Positions 44,716 to 53,892 of a stretch of 64,000 nt of DNA are shown here, piece after piece. The stretch comes from Sphingobacterium wenxiniae (GTDB taxonomy: Bacteria > Bacteroidota > Bacteroidia > Sphingobacteriales > Sphingobacteriaceae). Each line of letters begins with the position of its first letter. The first letter of the stretch is position 1. The stretch is from assembly GCF_900116225.1 (NCBI RefSeq), contig NZ_FOZZ01000010.1, positions 62,001 to 126,000 of the forward strand, in the 5' to 3' direction. The notes under the pieces were generated by a model. That model ran no database searches. It saw nothing but the letters and a program-made list of their open reading frames with translations, and was not told where the DNA came from. A program made the translations under genes and the position numbers.

Positions 44716-45477
44716 TTAAGCCATCGTCATACCGCCATCGATGACCAATTTCATTCCAGTAATGAATTTACTGTCATCAGATGCGAGGAACAATACACCA
44801 TTGGCAATGTCTTCATTTGTAGCATATCGCTTCAGAGGAATGGTAGCTTCAAATCCTTTCTTTGCTGCTTCAGCATCCCCTGGTGCATAACCCTCTTCCA
44901 AAGAACGCATCATACGGTTATCGACAGGTGACGGATGAATAGAATTTACACGTATATTTCTCGAAGCAGCTTCGTTAGCAACGGTACGGGTAATACCGAT
45001 TACAGCGTGTTTACTAGTTACATAAGCCGATACGTTTGGCGAACCTACCAGACCGGCAACAGAGGAAGTATTGATGATACTACCTCCATCATTCATTTCC
45101 GGCAACACATATTTAACCCCCAACCATACACCTTTTACGTTTACGGCTATCAGTTTATCAAAAACTTCCTCTGGATATTCGGTAATGGGCTTTACCACTC
45201 CTTCAATCCCTGCATTGTTGAAAAATACATCTATCTTGCCAAAAGTATCCACCGTATGTTTTACATATTTTTGTACATCAGTGGCTTTTGTAACATCAGC
45301 CGCTACATAACTTACGTTAGGACTATTCAATTCAGAAGCAACCTTGCTTAATGCTTCCTCATTTATATCCACCAATACCACTTTTGCTCCTTCATTTAAA
45401 AATAACTTTGCTGTTGTTGAACCAATTGCTCCGGAACCTCCGGTAATAACGGCTACTTTGTTTGCTAATTTTGCCAT
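44716..45477 (-). CDS. Short-chain dehydrogenase/reductase
   Basis: A 253-residue SDR of the classical type with TGGSGAIG at residues 12-19 (NAD(P) binding), NNAG, catalytic Ser-Tyr-Lys (NTSSVAGL, YVTSK) and the C-terminal ITGMKLVIDGGMTMA. The substrate is unknown. It is transcribed against the rest of the module and has no clear copy of the module's operator at the 36-bp spacing on its side, so it may be a bystander. Confidence 0.92.
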   Translation of the reverse strand: MAKLANKVAVITGGSGAIGSTTAKLFLNEGAKVVLVDINEEALSKVASELNSPNVSYVAADVTKATDVQKYVKHTVDTFGKIDVFFNNAGIEGVVKPITEYPEEVFDKLIAVNVKGVWLGVKYVLPEMNDGGSIINTSSVAGLVGSPNVSAYVTSKHAVIGITRTVANEAASRNIRVNSIHPSPVDNRMMRSLEEGYAPGDAEAAKKGFEATIPLKRYATNEDIANGVLFLASDDSKFITGMKLVIDGGMTMA

Positions 45478-45630
45478 AATATTTACTTTTTAGTTTAATT
45501 AAATTCTTGGGTAAAGTTAAATTTAAGGTATATCAAATTCGGTAACAAAAATCACATTTAAATTGATTATTTTTTAGTATTTACCAAATCCAACAACCAA
45601 TAGAATTATAATCAAAAAGAAGCCAGTTTT

Positions 45631-45674
45631 GTAACATTAGTTACAATCAATTATAGTCTTAAAAACTACCTTTG
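45631..45674 (+). promoter_or_regulatory. CRP/FNR-type operator and promoter of the TonB-receptor operon
   Basis: GTAACATTAGTTAC (45631-45644) has perfect arms, and the perfect -7 box TACCTTTG (45667-45674) begins 36 bp after the operator start. It drives the unit 45702-50215. Confidence 0.85.
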
Positions 45675-45701
45675 AGCTGTTTTTTTTACTCTACAATTTG
45701 T

Positions 45702-46082
45702 TTGAAGAAGTTAGTTTTATACATATTCCTTTTTACTATGGTGCTTAGAACATTCTATGCACAGTTTCATTATGCTTTTTATTTGATAGACAGTGAAACC
45801 TACATCGAGCTTTTTTGTGAAAATCAGGACAAACCCGAAATGCACTGTGACGGAAAATGTAGTCTGAGCAAAGCCACAAAAGAAACTTCCGACAAACAAG
45901 ATAAAATTCCGGAACAAATCACTTCTTTGAGCTTTCCGGGTTTTATTCCTACCGAAAAATTCACCTTAGAGTTTATAACAATCGAAAGATTACAGAAGAA
46001 AAAAATCATTGCCCAACAATCTCTATATTCTTTTCTGTATTTGGATAAATGCAAACACCCACCCGAAAATTTGATGGTCTAA
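45702..46082 (+). CDS. Small membrane or exported protein with ELFCENxDKPExxCxGKC motif
   Basis: A 126-residue protein with an N-terminal hydrophobic helix (LVLYIFLFTMVLRTFY) and a motif with three cysteines (IELFCENQDKPEMHCDGKCSLSK). Similar small proteins often precede TonB receptors in Bacteroidota; the cysteines could bind a metal such as copper. The frame opens at 45672, inside the -7 box, so that start is impossible. I use the TTG at 45702 (giving MKKLVLYIF); an ATG lies at 45738. Confidence 0.7.
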   Translation: MKKLVLYIFLFTMVLRTFYAQFHYAFYLIDSETYIELFCENQDKPEMHCDGKCSLSKATKETSDKQDKIPEQITSLSFPGFIPTEKFTLEFITIERLQKKKIIAQQSLYSFLYLDKCKHPPENLMV

Positions 46083-46142
46083 ATTCAAAATCCCTGATGT
46101 ATTCATGGGACACATTTCTTATTCATCAAATTTTTAAACAAA

Positions 46143-48203
46143 ATGAAATCAATACTTTGGGTTTCACTTTGTGCAATGCCTTTTATGGCTGCGGCACAAG
46201 AGAAACAGCAACAAGACAGCGTAAAAACGACTATCTTAAACGAAATTATTATCAAAGGCTACAGGCTCGAAAATCCTACTTTCAGCAAAGTTTCCAATAA
46301 CTATGACGAAAAAATAGTACAACCCAAAAATGTAGCCGGACTTTTTAACGATATCAATGGTTTTTCACTAATTAAAAGAGGAAACTATGCAATGGATCCG
46401 ACTTTTAGGGGGGCTCAATATGAACAATTGAATATCCAATATGATGGTGGTATCAAAGCAATGCACGCCTGTCCCAACCGAATGGACCCGATTACTTCTC
46501 ACATTGCTCCTGAAGAAATCGAAAAAATCGAAATCATCAAAGGTCCGTATAGCGTTCGTTACGGAGCTACATTTGGTGGCATTGTTAATCTCGTTACCCG
46601 TAATCCGTCCAAAGGAAAACACGGTTTGCACGGTTCAATAGCTTCAGGCTATGAAACCAATGGAAATGCGTATGTCGGAATGGCTCAATTGCAATACGTC
46701 ACTGATAAATTCGACCTCGCCGGAAATTTCGGTTACCGCAATTATGACAACTACAAAGATGGTGATGGAACAGAAATCCCTTCGGCTTTTAAAAGTTCCG
46801 ATTACGGATTAAAATTCGGTTATAACATCAAAAAGAACCACCGCATACAAGCCGGATGGCGACAGGCTTTCGGTCGGGATGTGCTGCACGCAGGTCTTCC
46901 TATGGATACCGAATATGACAATAGCAGCATTGCTTCATTGGATTACAAATGGGAGAATATTGGTAGAAATCTAAAAAGTCTGCAAGTAAAAACCTATTAC
47001 AGTTATGTAGATCATCTGATGACCAATTACAAACGCTCCACAGCGACAGCAACCGAAGCAGCAGCTGATGTAAATTCTACAACCATCGGAGCAAAAGCAG
47101 AATTCGAATGGAAAACGTCCGATAAACTTCATTTTTTTAGCGGAGTGGACTATCTGCACATTGGTAGAGATGGAGACCGAACAAGACTGATAAAGATGCA
47201 GAACGGTAAACCATTGCCTAACCCTATTACAAGAATAAATTCTATATGGCAGGATTCGTATATTGACGATATAGGAGCTTATACGGAAGCGAAATGGAAC
47301 TTTCTGCCCAGCTATATTTTATCCGCAGGATTACGTTACGATATGGTCATTTCAGACATTCGTAAACCGGAAGCTGATTTTGCCGCATTGTATGATTTGG
47401 ATAAAAGAACAGAGCATAATATAAGCGGAACCATTTCGTTGAAAAAAGCATTTTCAGACCGCCTGTTTTTAGAATTTGCTTATGGTCGTGGTGTGCGTTC
47501 TGCCAATATGATCGAGCGATACATCAACCAGTTCAATGTAGGACAGGATAGCTATACTTATACCGGAAATCCTGATTTGAAAGCTGAAATAAATAATCAG
47601 TTTGAAATTGGATTAAGCGGTTATGAAAACCTAAGTGGCTTTTTTAATACCATTCGTTTTGAGGGATCTGTATATTATGGCTTTTTGAAAAATTATATTT
47701 CGGCAGTGATTGAGCCTGATATTGGAACTGATGCTAAAGTATTTACCAATATCAAAGATGCTTATAAAACGGGTATTGATGTTTCCGCAAAATTAGATTT
47801 CGGAAAGTACTATTTCTTAAAAACAGATTTGTCTTATATCTATACCAGAAATAAGAATTTTGATGAATCTTTACCGTTAATTCCTCCCTTCACAGCTCGT
47901 ATTTCTGCAGGAATAGAAAAAGAAAAATTCTGGGGAAATATTCAGTATAATATTGTTGCAACCCAAAATGAGTTGGCATATTCATTCGGAGAAATCAGAA
48001 CAGGAGGTTATCAGACTATGGATGTGCGGTTAGGTTATAAACCTGTTGAAAAACTAAGTATCGGAATAGCCGGGCTAAATATTTTTGATAAAACATACCA
48101 CAACCATTTAAATTTTGCATTCCGAAATCAGGAAGGTTTTGCCAGTATACCGATTAATGAAGCTGGTAGAAATTTTACGGTTTTCGTGCAATATAAATTT
48201 TAA
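46143..48203 (+). CDS. TonB-dependent receptor of the OprC/NosA copper type
   Basis: A 686-residue outer-membrane receptor with a signal peptide (ending MAAAQ), a plug domain and a beta-barrel ending in Phe (VFVQYKF). The plug carries C110-P-N-R-M114 in KAMHACPNRMDPIT, the CxxxM copper-binding element known from OprC of Pseudomonas and its relative NosA. This points to copper uptake. It belongs to the operon behind the operator at 45631, so copper import would be co-regulated with sulfur oxidation. Confidence 0.88.
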   Translation: MKSILWVSLCAMPFMAAAQEKQQQDSVKTTILNEIIIKGYRLENPTFSKVSNNYDEKIVQPKNVAGLFNDINGFSLIKRGNYAMDPTFRGAQYEQLNIQYDGGIKAMHACPNRMDPITSHIAPEEIEKIEIIKGPYSVRYGATFGGIVNLVTRNPSKGKHGLHGSIASGYETNGNAYVGMAQLQYVTDKFDLAGNFGYRNYDNYKDGDGTEIPSAFKSSDYGLKFGYNIKKNHRIQAGWRQAFGRDVLHAGLPMDTEYDNSSIASLDYKWENIGRNLKSLQVKTYYSYVDHLMTNYKRSTATATEAAADVNSTTIGAKAEFEWKTSDKLHFFSGVDYLHIGRDGDRTRLIKMQNGKPLPNPITRINSIWQDSYIDDIGAYTEAKWNFLPSYILSAGLRYDMVISDIRKPEADFAALYDLDKRTEHNISGTISLKKAFSDRLFLEFAYGRGVRSANMIERYINQFNVGQDSYTYTGNPDLKAEINNQFEIGLSGYENLSGFFNTIRFEGSVYYGFLKNYISAVIEPDIGTDAKVFTNIKDAYKTGIDVSAKLDFGKYYFLKTDLSYIYTRNKNFDESLPLIPPFTARISAGIEKEKFWGNIQYNIVATQNELAYSFGEIRTGGYQTMDVRLGYKPVEKLSIGIAGLNIFDKTYHNHLNFAFRNQEGFASIPINEAGRNFTVFVQYKF

Positions 48204-48206
48204 CGT

Positions 48207-49511
48207 ATGCAGCCAAAATCCAAACATAAAATCACGACGCTAACAGGAATTGCCATTGTTGTTGCCAATATGATAGGCACAGGTGCATTTACCAGTTTAG
48301 GGTTTCAACTCAAAGACTTGAATAATCCATCGGTTGTACTTACTCTTTGGGTTTTAGGCGGTATTTTGGCTCTTTCGGGAGCGTTCAGTTATGCTGAAGT
48401 AGGAACGGTTATTTCAAAATCAGGAGGAGAATATGCTTTCTTGTCCAAAATTTACAATCCTTTAATCGGTTATCTTTCGGGATGGATTTCGCTTACCGTT
48501 GGTTTTGCGGCACCGATTGCTTTAGCTGCGATTGCTTTTTCGGAGTATTTTCCATTTGGGAATTTCAATGTCAAATGGATGAGTATTGCTTTGGTCGCTG
48601 TCATCACATTAATCCATACCCGAAGTTTGAAACTGAGTGCCGAATTTCAAAACATCAGTACTTTGCTCAAAGTAATTTTGATTGTAATAATCATCAGTAT
48701 TGGTTTGGTTTTACCTGAACATTCGGGCAATGAAATCGTTTCTTCAAAAGGATATTTTACCGAATTAACGTCAACAGCTTTTGCCATCGGGTTGATTTAT
48801 GTAAGCTATTCCTATTCGGGTTGGAATGCGGCAGCTTATATTACCGAAGAATTTGAAAATCCTTTAAAATCTTTACCCAAAGCACTTATTGGAGGAACGG
48901 TTTTGGTAACGGTTTTATACACCTTATTGCAATACGTTTTTCTGAAGCACGTTCCGGTTGAGAATTTAGCCGGACAGTTGGACGTAGGCACCATTGCTAC
49001 AAAGCAAATGTTAGGAGAAAAAGCAGGAAATTTTTTTGGGTTGGCTATTTCATTACTGTTAATCTCAGGCATTAGTGCTATGGTTTGGGTTGGGCCGAGA
49101 GTAACATCAAGCATTGCAAAAGAACATCGTCTTTGGTCGTACTTTCAAACACAGGAAAACGGCATTCCCAAAAGAGCCTTGTGGTTGCAGTTTGGCATCA
49201 GTGCTTTATTGTTGCTTACCGGAACTTTTGAGCAAATAATGATTTACTGTGGAATTTTGCTCACGGCATCTTCTTTAATGACTGTTTTAGGCGTATTCAA
49301 ATTGCGAAAACAAAATAACGATCAACAAACACAAGGATTCAAAAGTCCGTTGTTCCCGCTTTTCCAAAGCGTATTTATTCTTTTGTCCGTATGGATGATT
49401 ACCTACGCGTTTATCAATAATCCGTTTGAAACAATATTGGGAATGAGCAATTTACTCATTGGAACAGGAACTTATTTCTGGAGTAAAAAATTAGAAAAGT
49501 CTAATTATTAA
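48207..49511 (+). CDS. APC-superfamily amino-acid permease
   Basis: A 434-residue membrane protein with about 12 helices. The first has the typical GTGAFTSLG loop after ITTLTGIAIVVANMIGTG. It would transport an amino acid or amine; the substrate is not readable. It begins 3 bp after the TonB receptor stop and so belongs to the same operon. Confidence 0.9.
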   Translation: MQPKSKHKITTLTGIAIVVANMIGTGAFTSLGFQLKDLNNPSVVLTLWVLGGILALSGAFSYAEVGTVISKSGGEYAFLSKIYNPLIGYLSGWISLTVGFAAPIALAAIAFSEYFPFGNFNVKWMSIALVAVITLIHTRSLKLSAEFQNISTLLKVILIVIIISIGLVLPEHSGNEIVSSKGYFTELTSTAFAIGLIYVSYSYSGWNAAAYITEEFENPLKSLPKALIGGTVLVTVLYTLLQYVFLKHVPVENLAGQLDVGTIATKQMLGEKAGNFFGLAISLLLISGISAMVWVGPRVTSSIAKEHRLWSYFQTQENGIPKRALWLQFGISALLLLTGTFEQIMIYCGILLTASSLMTVLGVFKLRKQNNDQQTQGFKSPLFPLFQSVFILLSVWMITYAFINNPFETILGMSNLLIGTGTYFWSKKLEKSNY

Positions 49512-49522
49512 ATTAATATAAA

Positions 49523-50215
49523 ATGAAAAAACAAATTATTACCGCAATCCTTGCGATTGCCTCAACCAGTACAATTATGGCACAGGAACATCAAAACAAA
49601 AAGCATCACGGTCACGGAGACGGAAAACCTGCACACTCTGCAAATGAATATATGCACAAATCTTCTACGGATGATTTGATCAACCGTTTCGAATCCAAAG
49701 AACGTGACGAATACCAGCAACCGCACAAGGTGATGCAATACTTAGGCGACATCAATGGAAAAGCCATTATGGACATTGGTGCGGGAACGGGATATTTTTC
49801 TGTGAAACTTGCCAAACACGGAGCAAATGTAATTGCAGCCGATGTAAATGATGAGTTTCAGACTTTCCTAAAAAAACGTATTGAAGACAACAAAATCGAG
49901 AATATCACTCTTCGCAAAATACCTTTTGACAGTCCTAATTTGAAAGACAATGAAGTGGATATGGTGTTAATCGTAAATACATATCACCATATTGACAATC
50001 GAGCCGAGTATTTTGCAAAAGTAAAAAAAGGTTTGAAAAATGACGGAGAATTAGTGGTGATTGATTTCTTTAAAACCGATGTTCCGGTGGGACCTCCAAT
50101 CAATCACAAAGTTTCGATAGATGAAGTAATAGCCGAACTGAAAAAAGCGGGATATACTTCTTTTGAGGTGAATGTAGATTTATTGCCGTATCAATTTATT
50201 ATTAAAGCGAAATAA
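49523..50215 (+). CDS. Class I SAM-dependent methyltransferase with a signal peptide
   Basis: A 230-residue protein with a clear N-terminal signal peptide (MKKQIITAILAIASTSTIMA, then QEHQ) and a His-rich stretch (NKKHHGHGDGKPAH), followed by a class I methyltransferase fold with motif I IMDIGAGTGYFSVKLA and DMVLIVNTYHHI. Export is odd since SAM is cytoplasmic. The histidines suggest metal binding. It is the last gene of the TonB-receptor operon, 11 bp after the permease gene. Confidence 0.85.
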   Translation: MKKQIITAILAIASTSTIMAQEHQNKKHHGHGDGKPAHSANEYMHKSSTDDLINRFESKERDEYQQPHKVMQYLGDINGKAIMDIGAGTGYFSVKLAKHGANVIAADVNDEFQTFLKKRIEDNKIENITLRKIPFDSPNLKDNEVDMVLIVNTYHHIDNRAEYFAKVKKGLKNDGELVVIDFFKTDVPVGPPINHKVSIDEVIAELKKAGYTSFEVNVDLLPYQFIIKAK

Positions 50216-50226
50216 TTCAGCCTTCT

Positions 50227-50270
50227 GTAACAATGGTTACTGTACCTATCTCGGTTTCAAGCTAATTTTA
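50227..50270 (+). promoter_or_regulatory. CRP/FNR-type operator and promoter of the DinB/CMD pair
   Basis: GTAACAATGGTTAC (50227-50240) with perfect arms. The -7 box TAATTTTA (50263-50270; last base changed) begins 36 bp after the operator start. Confidence 0.82.
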
Positions 50271-50293
50271 CACTAACGAAAATTTTAAGGAAA

Positions 50294-50839
50294 ATGGAAA
50301 ACAAAGCAACAATTCAGGAATTTAACCGCTTCTTAAATATCCACGAACAACTTTATCTTCAAACGTTGGAATTACTGAAAGATGTTCCTGATGAAGTGTT
50401 TAAAAGTACACCAATTGATAGCGAAGTGATGTATCTCGGAACCCGTGTGAATACGATTAATATAGGTGGATTAATCCGTCATTTTGTATTGGCAGAAATT
50501 CATTGGTTTCAAGCGATGAAGGAAGGAGAAAACGGACTGGCAATTCCAAAACCAGATAACGCTTCTTTATTGGAAAACATTGCAGACGGACAAGAACTGG
50601 TCGAAAAATACAAAGACGTTTTTGCCAAAGGATTTGAAATCCTAAAAAGCTATACCGAAGAAGATTTGAATAAAACCGTTTCCTTTATGGGACGGAAATA
50701 CACGGTAATGGCATTTCTGTGGATTACGTTTGGGCATCATTCGTATCATTTAGGACAGGTGGATATGCTGATGCGTCAAAACGGAATTTATCCGGCTGAA
50801 TATATGGAATGGCCCAACACTTCAACCTTAATCGGCTAA
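50294..50839 (+). CDS. DinB-family protein
   Basis: A 181-residue four-helix DinB-like protein with histidines in the positions of the metal triad (LIRHFVLAEIHWF and GHHSYHLGQVDML). Members include thiol-dependent S-transferases that use bacillithiol, and hydrolases. In this sulfur module a thiol-linked role is attractive but only inferred. The stop and the next gene's ATG overlap as TAATG. Confidence 0.85.
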   Translation: MENKATIQEFNRFLNIHEQLYLQTLELLKDVPDEVFKSTPIDSEVMYLGTRVNTINIGGLIRHFVLAEIHWFQAMKEGENGLAIPKPDNASLLENIADGQELVEKYKDVFAKGFEILKSYTEEDLNKTVSFMGRKYTVMAFLWITFGHHSYHLGQVDMLMRQNGIYPAEYMEWPNTSTLIG

Positions 50840-51204
50840 TGGAAAACATTAGAAAAAAGTACGAAGAACTGCTGGGTTTCGTTCCGGAAAACATCGAAAA
50901 AAGGTTAAAATTGGCAGCACTTTCAGACGAAACAGATGCCATAGAAATCATCGAAAAATACCGGGAAAAACTCATTTACAACAATCCGTTGGACAAGAAA
51001 ACCCAGCAATTGGTACATTTTGCTTTACTGATTGGGGGAATGCACAAAGAACCTGCAAAACTGCACGCTAAAGGAGCCTTAAAAGCCGGAGCTACCGTAA
51101 AAGAACTCTTTGGCGTTTGCGAAACGGCAGCCATTACCGGTGGAATGCCGGCATTTAGTTTGGCGGTGGATTGTGTATTTGAAGCGATGGAAAAGTCTGT
51201 TTAA
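50839..51204 (+). CDS. Carboxymuconolactone decarboxylase (AhpD-like) family protein
   Basis: A 121-residue CMD-domain protein (QLVHFALLIGGMHKEPAKLHAKGALKAG..). It lacks the CxxC of AhpD and has only one Cys in the relevant helix (LFGVCETAAITGG), so a classical AhpD disulfide is not possible. The frame extends to 50809, but the ATG at 50839, overlapping the DinB stop, is the start. Confidence 0.86.
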   Translation: MENIRKKYEELLGFVPENIEKRLKLAALSDETDAIEIIEKYREKLIYNNPLDKKTQQLVHFALLIGGMHKEPAKLHAKGALKAGATVKELFGVCETAAITGGMPAFSLAVDCVFEAMEKSV

Positions 51205-51228
51205 AAAAATCTGTTTAAAGGGTATCAT

Positions 51229-51260
51229 AAAAAACGAGGATTTAATGTCCTCGTTTTTTT
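51229..51260 (+). terminator. Rho-independent terminator after the CMD gene
   Basis: AAAACGAGGA and TCCTCGTTTT form a perfect stem with a 7-base loop (TTTAATG), followed by a T-run. It lies 8 bp before the next operator. Confidence 0.9.
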
Positions 51261-51267
51261 TATTTAT

Positions 51268-51311
51268 GTAACCTATGTTACTTTCCGCCCAAATGAGAAT
51301 TGCTAATTTTG
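51268..51311 (+). promoter_or_regulatory. CRP/FNR-type operator and promoter of the exported dioxygenase-rhodanese gene
   Basis: GTAACCTATGTTAC (51268-51281) with perfect arms, and the perfect -7 box TAATTTTG (51304-51311) at the standard 36-bp offset. Confidence 0.87.
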
Positions 51312-51390
51312 ATAATTTAAAACTACACTATATCCATGTGAAGTTAGTGTAGATAATTATATAACATTGAAATTTTAAAGCAGTTAATAT

Positions 51391-52857
51391 ATGAAATCTA
51401 TCTTTTTTAAAAGCAGTTTCCTTGGGTTGGTAGCCTTACTCTTCTTATCGAATTCCTCGTTTGCACAAGGTCTTTTTTTTGAACGTATTTATGACGAAAC
51501 GCTATCACAGGCAAGTTATGTGATTGGCGATGCAGAAACCAAAGAAGTGATTGTTATCGACCCTAAAAGAGACATTGATACCTATTTGCAAATTGCAGAG
51601 AAACATAATTTAAAAATTACCAAAATAACCGAAACACATATTCACGCAGACTTTCTCAGTGGTTCGAGAGAACTCGCAGCTGTTACTAAAGCACCCTTGT
51701 ATTTATCCGATGAAGGCGGAAAAGATTGGCAATACGATTTTCCACATACCGGACTGAAAGATGGCGATAAGATTTCGGTTGGAAGTATTACGATAGAAGT
51801 CATTCACACACCTGGACATACTCCTGAAAGCATTACGTTTTTGGTAAAAGACGGAACTTCAAATCCAATAAAAGCCATTACCGGAGATTTTATTTTTGTA
51901 GGCGATGTCGGCCGTCCCGATTTATTGGAAAAAGCAGCAGGACAAATTGGTTCGCAGGAAATTGGAGCAAAGCAACTCTATCATTCTATTGAGAAATTTT
52001 TGAAATTACCAGATAATACCGAAATATGGCCGGGACACGGAGCAGGTTCTTTCTGTGGAAAAAGTTTGAGCAATATTCCGCAATCTACTTTGCAACAAGA
52101 AAAATTGACCAATCCTGCTTTGCAATTTTCGGGAAAAGAAACTGATTTTGTAAACTATATTTTGAACGATCAACCGGCTCCGCCAAAATATTTTGTGATG
52201 ATGAAACACCTGAACAAAGCAGATCGTCCACTATTGGTTGAAGTGCCAAAACTTACTGAACTCAATCAGAAGGAGATCGATAATGCAATTAAAAATGGGT
52301 TAACCGTTATAGATGCCCGTCCAAAATCAGTTTCAGGTAAAGGATTTATTAAGGGAAGTTTTCTGATTGAAAATATGAAAACATTCTCCACATTTGCTGG
52401 TTCGATTGTCGATTACCAAAATCAGATTATTCTAGTTGCCGAAGAAAACCAAATCGAAGACCTTACCCGAAAACTGATGCGTATCGGAATGGACAATATT
52501 TATGGTTACATTACCAATCCTTCAGATTACAACTTGTCTTTACAAAAAGTAAAAACCATTGATACAGATACTTTTAAATCGTATTTGGAAAACAAAAACA
52601 TTCAGAAAATTGATGTCCGTACCGAAAACGAATACAAAAGTGGTCATATCAACGGTGTTGAAAATATTGCCTTAAATACACTTGAAAAAAATCTGGATAA
52701 AATCAATAAAAAAGAACCTGTCATCATCCATTGCCAAAGTGGTGCACGTGCGGCAATTGCTTATTCCATTCTTATAAAACACGGTTTTGAAAACATTCTG
52801 AATTATGCTGGAGGAATTAACGATTGGAAAGAAAAAAACAACGAATTGGTGAAATAA
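51391..52857 (+). CDS. Exported persulfide dioxygenase-rhodanese fusion
   Basis: A 488-residue protein with a signal peptide (ending NSSFAQ), a metallo-beta-lactamase domain with ETHIHADFLSG (H83, H85, D87), HTPGHTPE (H143) and WPGHGAGS, and two rhodanese domains. The first rhodanese lacks the catalytic Cys; the second has C448 (IHCQSGARA). The fold is that of ETHE1-type persulfide dioxygenases, which oxidise glutathione persulfide or similar to sulfite, fused to sulfurtransferase modules. Export to the periplasm distinguishes it from its two paralogues at 53893 and 55338. Confidence 0.9.
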   Translation: MKSIFFKSSFLGLVALLFLSNSSFAQGLFFERIYDETLSQASYVIGDAETKEVIVIDPKRDIDTYLQIAEKHNLKITKITETHIHADFLSGSRELAAVTKAPLYLSDEGGKDWQYDFPHTGLKDGDKISVGSITIEVIHTPGHTPESITFLVKDGTSNPIKAITGDFIFVGDVGRPDLLEKAAGQIGSQEIGAKQLYHSIEKFLKLPDNTEIWPGHGAGSFCGKSLSNIPQSTLQQEKLTNPALQFSGKETDFVNYILNDQPAPPKYFVMMKHLNKADRPLLVEVPKLTELNQKEIDNAIKNGLTVIDARPKSVSGKGFIKGSFLIENMKTFSTFAGSIVDYQNQIILVAEENQIEDLTRKLMRIGMDNIYGYITNPSDYNLSLQKVKTIDTDTFKSYLENKNIQKIDVRTENEYKSGHINGVENIALNTLEKNLDKINKKEPVIIHCQSGARAAIAYSILIKHGFENILNYAGGINDWKEKNNELVK

Positions 52858-52886
52858 TGACTTCCCAATTCATACTTACCCACAAA

Positions 52887-52909
52887 GGCTATCTTTTATA
52901 CAGATAGTC
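52887..52909 (+). terminator. Terminator after the exported dioxygenase gene
   Basis: GGCTATC and GATAGTC pair (one G-U) around a 9-base loop, with TTTTTATTTT following. It lies 21 bp before the next operator. Confidence 0.65.
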
Positions 52910-52930
52910 TTTTTATTTTCTTTTAGCTCT

Positions 52931-52974
52931 GTAACAATTGTTACTGCCCGCGTTATTGCAGTCCTCTAATTTTG
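52931..52974 (+). promoter_or_regulatory. CRP/FNR-type operator and promoter of the TSUP gene
   Basis: GTAACAATTGTTAC (52931-52944) is a perfect palindrome over all 14 bases, and TAATTTTG (52967-52974) is a perfect -7 box at the 36-bp offset. Confidence 0.88.
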
Positions 52975-52997
52975 CCGTATCATTTAATTATTGAATT

Positions 52998-53801
52998 ATG
53001 GCAACAGATCTTATAGGCTATTTATTAGCCGTTTTAGTAGGTGTTTCATTAGGACTTATAGGTAGCGGAGGTTCCATACTTACCGTTCCTATTTTAGTGT
53101 ATGTTATGGGCGTTAATCCCATTTTAGCCACTGCTTATTCCTTATTCGTTGTTGGGGCAACATCCTTGGTAGGTGGTGTTCAGAATGCTCTTCAGAAAAA
53201 AGTAGATTTTAAAACCGTATTCATTTTTGGTATTCCATCTATTGTTGCGGTGTATTTAACGCGGGCATATCTGATGCCTTTAATTCCTGATGTGATTTTC
53301 AGTGTCGGAGATTTCCAATTCACTAAACCTATCGCCTTGATGGTATTGTTTGCCATCGTGATGATCTTTGCTTCCATATCTATGATTCGTCCTTGTCCGC
53401 ATTGTAAAGACACAGATGCAGGTGAAATAAAATACAACTATCCTATGATTCTGTTGGAAGGAGCTTTGGTCGGTACACTGACGGGATTAGTCGGTGCAGG
53501 TGGCGGATTTCTAATTATTCCGGCATTGGTTTTATTAGCAAAAATGCCGATGAAATTAGCCGTAGGGACTTCCTTATTTGTCATTGCAGCAAAGTCACTT
53601 TTAGGATTTACAGGCGATTTACAAGGCAGTGAAACCATAGACTGGACTTTGCTTTCCATTTTTACCGGATTATCCGTTATCGGGATTTTTATTGGAATCT
53701 TCCTGTCCAAAAAAATAGAAGGCAATAAACTCAAATCTGCCTTCGGTTGGTTTGTACTGGTTATGGGAATCTATATCCTTATCAAAGAATTATTCTTATA
53801 A
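52998..53801 (+). CDS. TSUP (TauE/SafE) family sulfur-compound transporter
   Basis: A 267-residue membrane protein with two TSUP repeats, each opening with a Gly-rich loop (LGLIGSGGSILTVP and TGLVGAGGGFLIIP), and a cytoplasmic loop with RPCPHCKD. TSUP proteins export sulfite, sulfoacetate or similar anions. Next to persulfide dioxygenases, which produce sulfite, a sulfite exporter is the natural reading, though inferred. Confidence 0.9.
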   Translation: MATDLIGYLLAVLVGVSLGLIGSGGSILTVPILVYVMGVNPILATAYSLFVVGATSLVGGVQNALQKKVDFKTVFIFGIPSIVAVYLTRAYLMPLIPDVIFSVGDFQFTKPIALMVLFAIVMIFASISMIRPCPHCKDTDAGEIKYNYPMILLEGALVGTLTGLVGAGGGFLIIPALVLLAKMPMKLAVGTSLFVIAAKSLLGFTGDLQGSETIDWTLLSIFTGLSVIGIFIGIFLSKKIEGNKLKSAFGWFVLVMGIYILIKELFL

Positions 53802-53811
53802 AAACAGTCTT

Positions 53812-53855
53812 GTAACTTATGTTACTGTACAGGTTGTAAGCAGGTTGTAGTTTTG
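53812..53855 (+). promoter_or_regulatory. CRP/FNR-type operator and promoter of the dioxygenase-peroxiredoxin unit
   Basis: GTAACTTATGTTAC (53812-53825) with perfect arms, and TAGTTTTG (53848-53855), a perfect -7 box at the 36-bp offset. It probably drives 53893-57391. Confidence 0.87.
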
Positions 53856-53892
53856 TATCATAAATATTTAAACAATTAAAAAATCATAAAAA

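Noticed and set aside
45601..45644. Second, leftward promoter from the 45631 operator toward the SDR gene
   Set aside because: At the 36-bp offset the minus-strand sequence is TAATTCTA, with two mismatches to TAnnTTTG, and the SDR start is 124 bp further on.
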